Assembly: GCA_944393755.1 (NCBI GenBank)
Contig: CALYBF010000065.1
Coordinates: 1-7,535 of the forward strand
Length of the DNA: 7,535 nucleotides
Direction of reading: 5' to 3'
Origin: an uncultured Clostridia bacterium
GTDB taxonomy: Bacteria; Bacillota; Clostridia; TANB77; CAG-508
The position numbers and the translations under genes were made by a program. Positions 7,334-7,535 of this stretch are shown one piece after another (position 1 is the stretch's first letter; every line of letters begins with the position of its first letter). The notes beneath the pieces were generated by a model that was given only the letters and a program-made list of their open reading frames with translations, was not told the origin of the DNA and made no database searches.

Positions 7334-7362
7334 AATATATCATACAAATAAATAATATTCAA
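7334..7362 (-). promoter_or_regulatory. Sigma-70/SigA-type promoter with extended -10 for the J-domain gene
   Basis: On the minus strand, TTGAAT (7357-7362) is a good -35 element, separated by exactly 17 bases from TATATT (7334-7339). The -10 is preceded by TGA, giving an extended -10 (TGATATATT). Transcription would start near 7327, leaving a leader of about 25 bases containing the SD. In such AT-rich DNA chance matches occur, but the spacing, the TG and the position all agree. Confidence 0.7.
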
Positions 7363-7396
7363 GAAAGAAATAAAGTAAATAAGAAAAATTTATAAT

Positions 7397-7420
7397 AAAA
7401 AATAGGCAATTGCCTATTTT
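7397..7420 (-). terminator. Rho-independent terminator of the HD-GYP-like gene
   Basis: A perfect 22-bp palindrome at 7399-7420 is centred on GGCAATTGCC. On the minus strand it reads as a 9-bp stem with an AATT loop and is followed by a T-tract (TTTTTT). The TAA stop (7419-7421) of the upstream minus-strand gene falls in the stem. It separates that gene from the independently promoted J-domain gene. Confidence 0.8.
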
Positions 7421-7535
7421 ATATATCATTATCTTCAATTCCTGAATATTGTTCTTGAATTCCTTTAATTTCATCATAATGATTTTCTAAAATATCTAAA
7501 AATACATCAGCTATTTTAGGGTCAAATTGTGTTCC
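7419..7535 (-). CDS. C-terminal end of an HD-GYP-type phosphodiesterase, 5' truncated by the window edge
   Basis: The last 38 codons of a minus-strand gene are present, ending at TAA (7419-7421). The fragment begins GTQFDPKIADVFLDIL. This is the typical last helix of HD-GYP domains, in which G-T-x-F-D-P followed by a hydrophobic helix closes the domain. HD-GYP enzymes hydrolyse cyclic di-GMP. The catalytic HD and GYP motifs would lie upstream, outside the window, so activity and any sensor domains cannot be judged. A short acidic tail follows the helix (EDNDI at the end). The call rests on a short but characteristic motif. Confidence 0.72.
   Translation of the reverse strand, partial: GTQFDPKIADVFLDILENHYDEIKGIQEQYSGIEDNDI

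Noticed and set aside
1..7535. Mollicute-type code with TGA read as Trp, suggested by the extreme AT content
   Set aside because: All Trp codons noticed in the supported genes are TGG, and TGA ends the J-domain gene exactly at a terminator.

Overview
The window is very AT-rich, with Ile mostly ATA and Arg mostly AGA, strong GGAGG ribosome binding sites, TAA/TGA stops and Trp written as TGG. This fits a low-GC Firmicute (Clostridia-like, plausibly gut-associated) using the standard bacterial code. I cannot name the species from sequence alone.

Left part (1-6618, plus strand): four tightly spaced genes that look like the downstream end of a conjugative (type IV secretion-like) transfer operon. 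They are: (i) the C-terminal 203 residues of a Gly/Ala-rich membrane protein with a charged helical tail, resembling the end of VirB6/TrbL-like transfer proteins; (ii) a 314-aa single-pass protein with one NTF2-like module and a beta-rich C-terminus; (iii) a 1205-aa membrane-anchored cell-wall protein with an NlpC/P60-like domain, a beta-lactamase-fold domain that has lost its catalytic serine, a phage-tail-type lysozyme domain and a second NlpC/P60-like domain; (iv) a 459-aa single-pass protein with two clear and one possible NTF2-like module, in the position of the VirB8/TcpC-like gene. The order membrane protein, hydrolase, VirB8-like protein parallels orf15-orf14-orf13 of Tn916-type elements. 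The likely joint task is to assemble a mating channel and open peptidoglycan locally for it. The operon ends at a strong hairpin that can terminate transcription from both sides.

Right part (6651-7535, minus strand): two convergent genes. One is a 216-aa J-domain protein with a C-terminal membrane anchor, its own extended -10 promoter and an SD. The other is the last 38 codons of a protein that ends like an HD-GYP c-di-GMP phosphodiesterase, with its own terminator. They may be chromosomal genes flanking the element or cargo; no att site or integrase is visible, so the boundary is undecided.

The most unusual item is the 1205-aa protein: a duplicated NlpC/P60-like module brackets a probable pseudo-enzyme of the beta-lactamase/serine hydrolase fold and a lysozyme. 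The NTF2-like module is also shared between the two genes either side of it. No intergenic stretch exceeds 300 bases. I saw no tRNA, rRNA, CRISPR array or insertion sequence.
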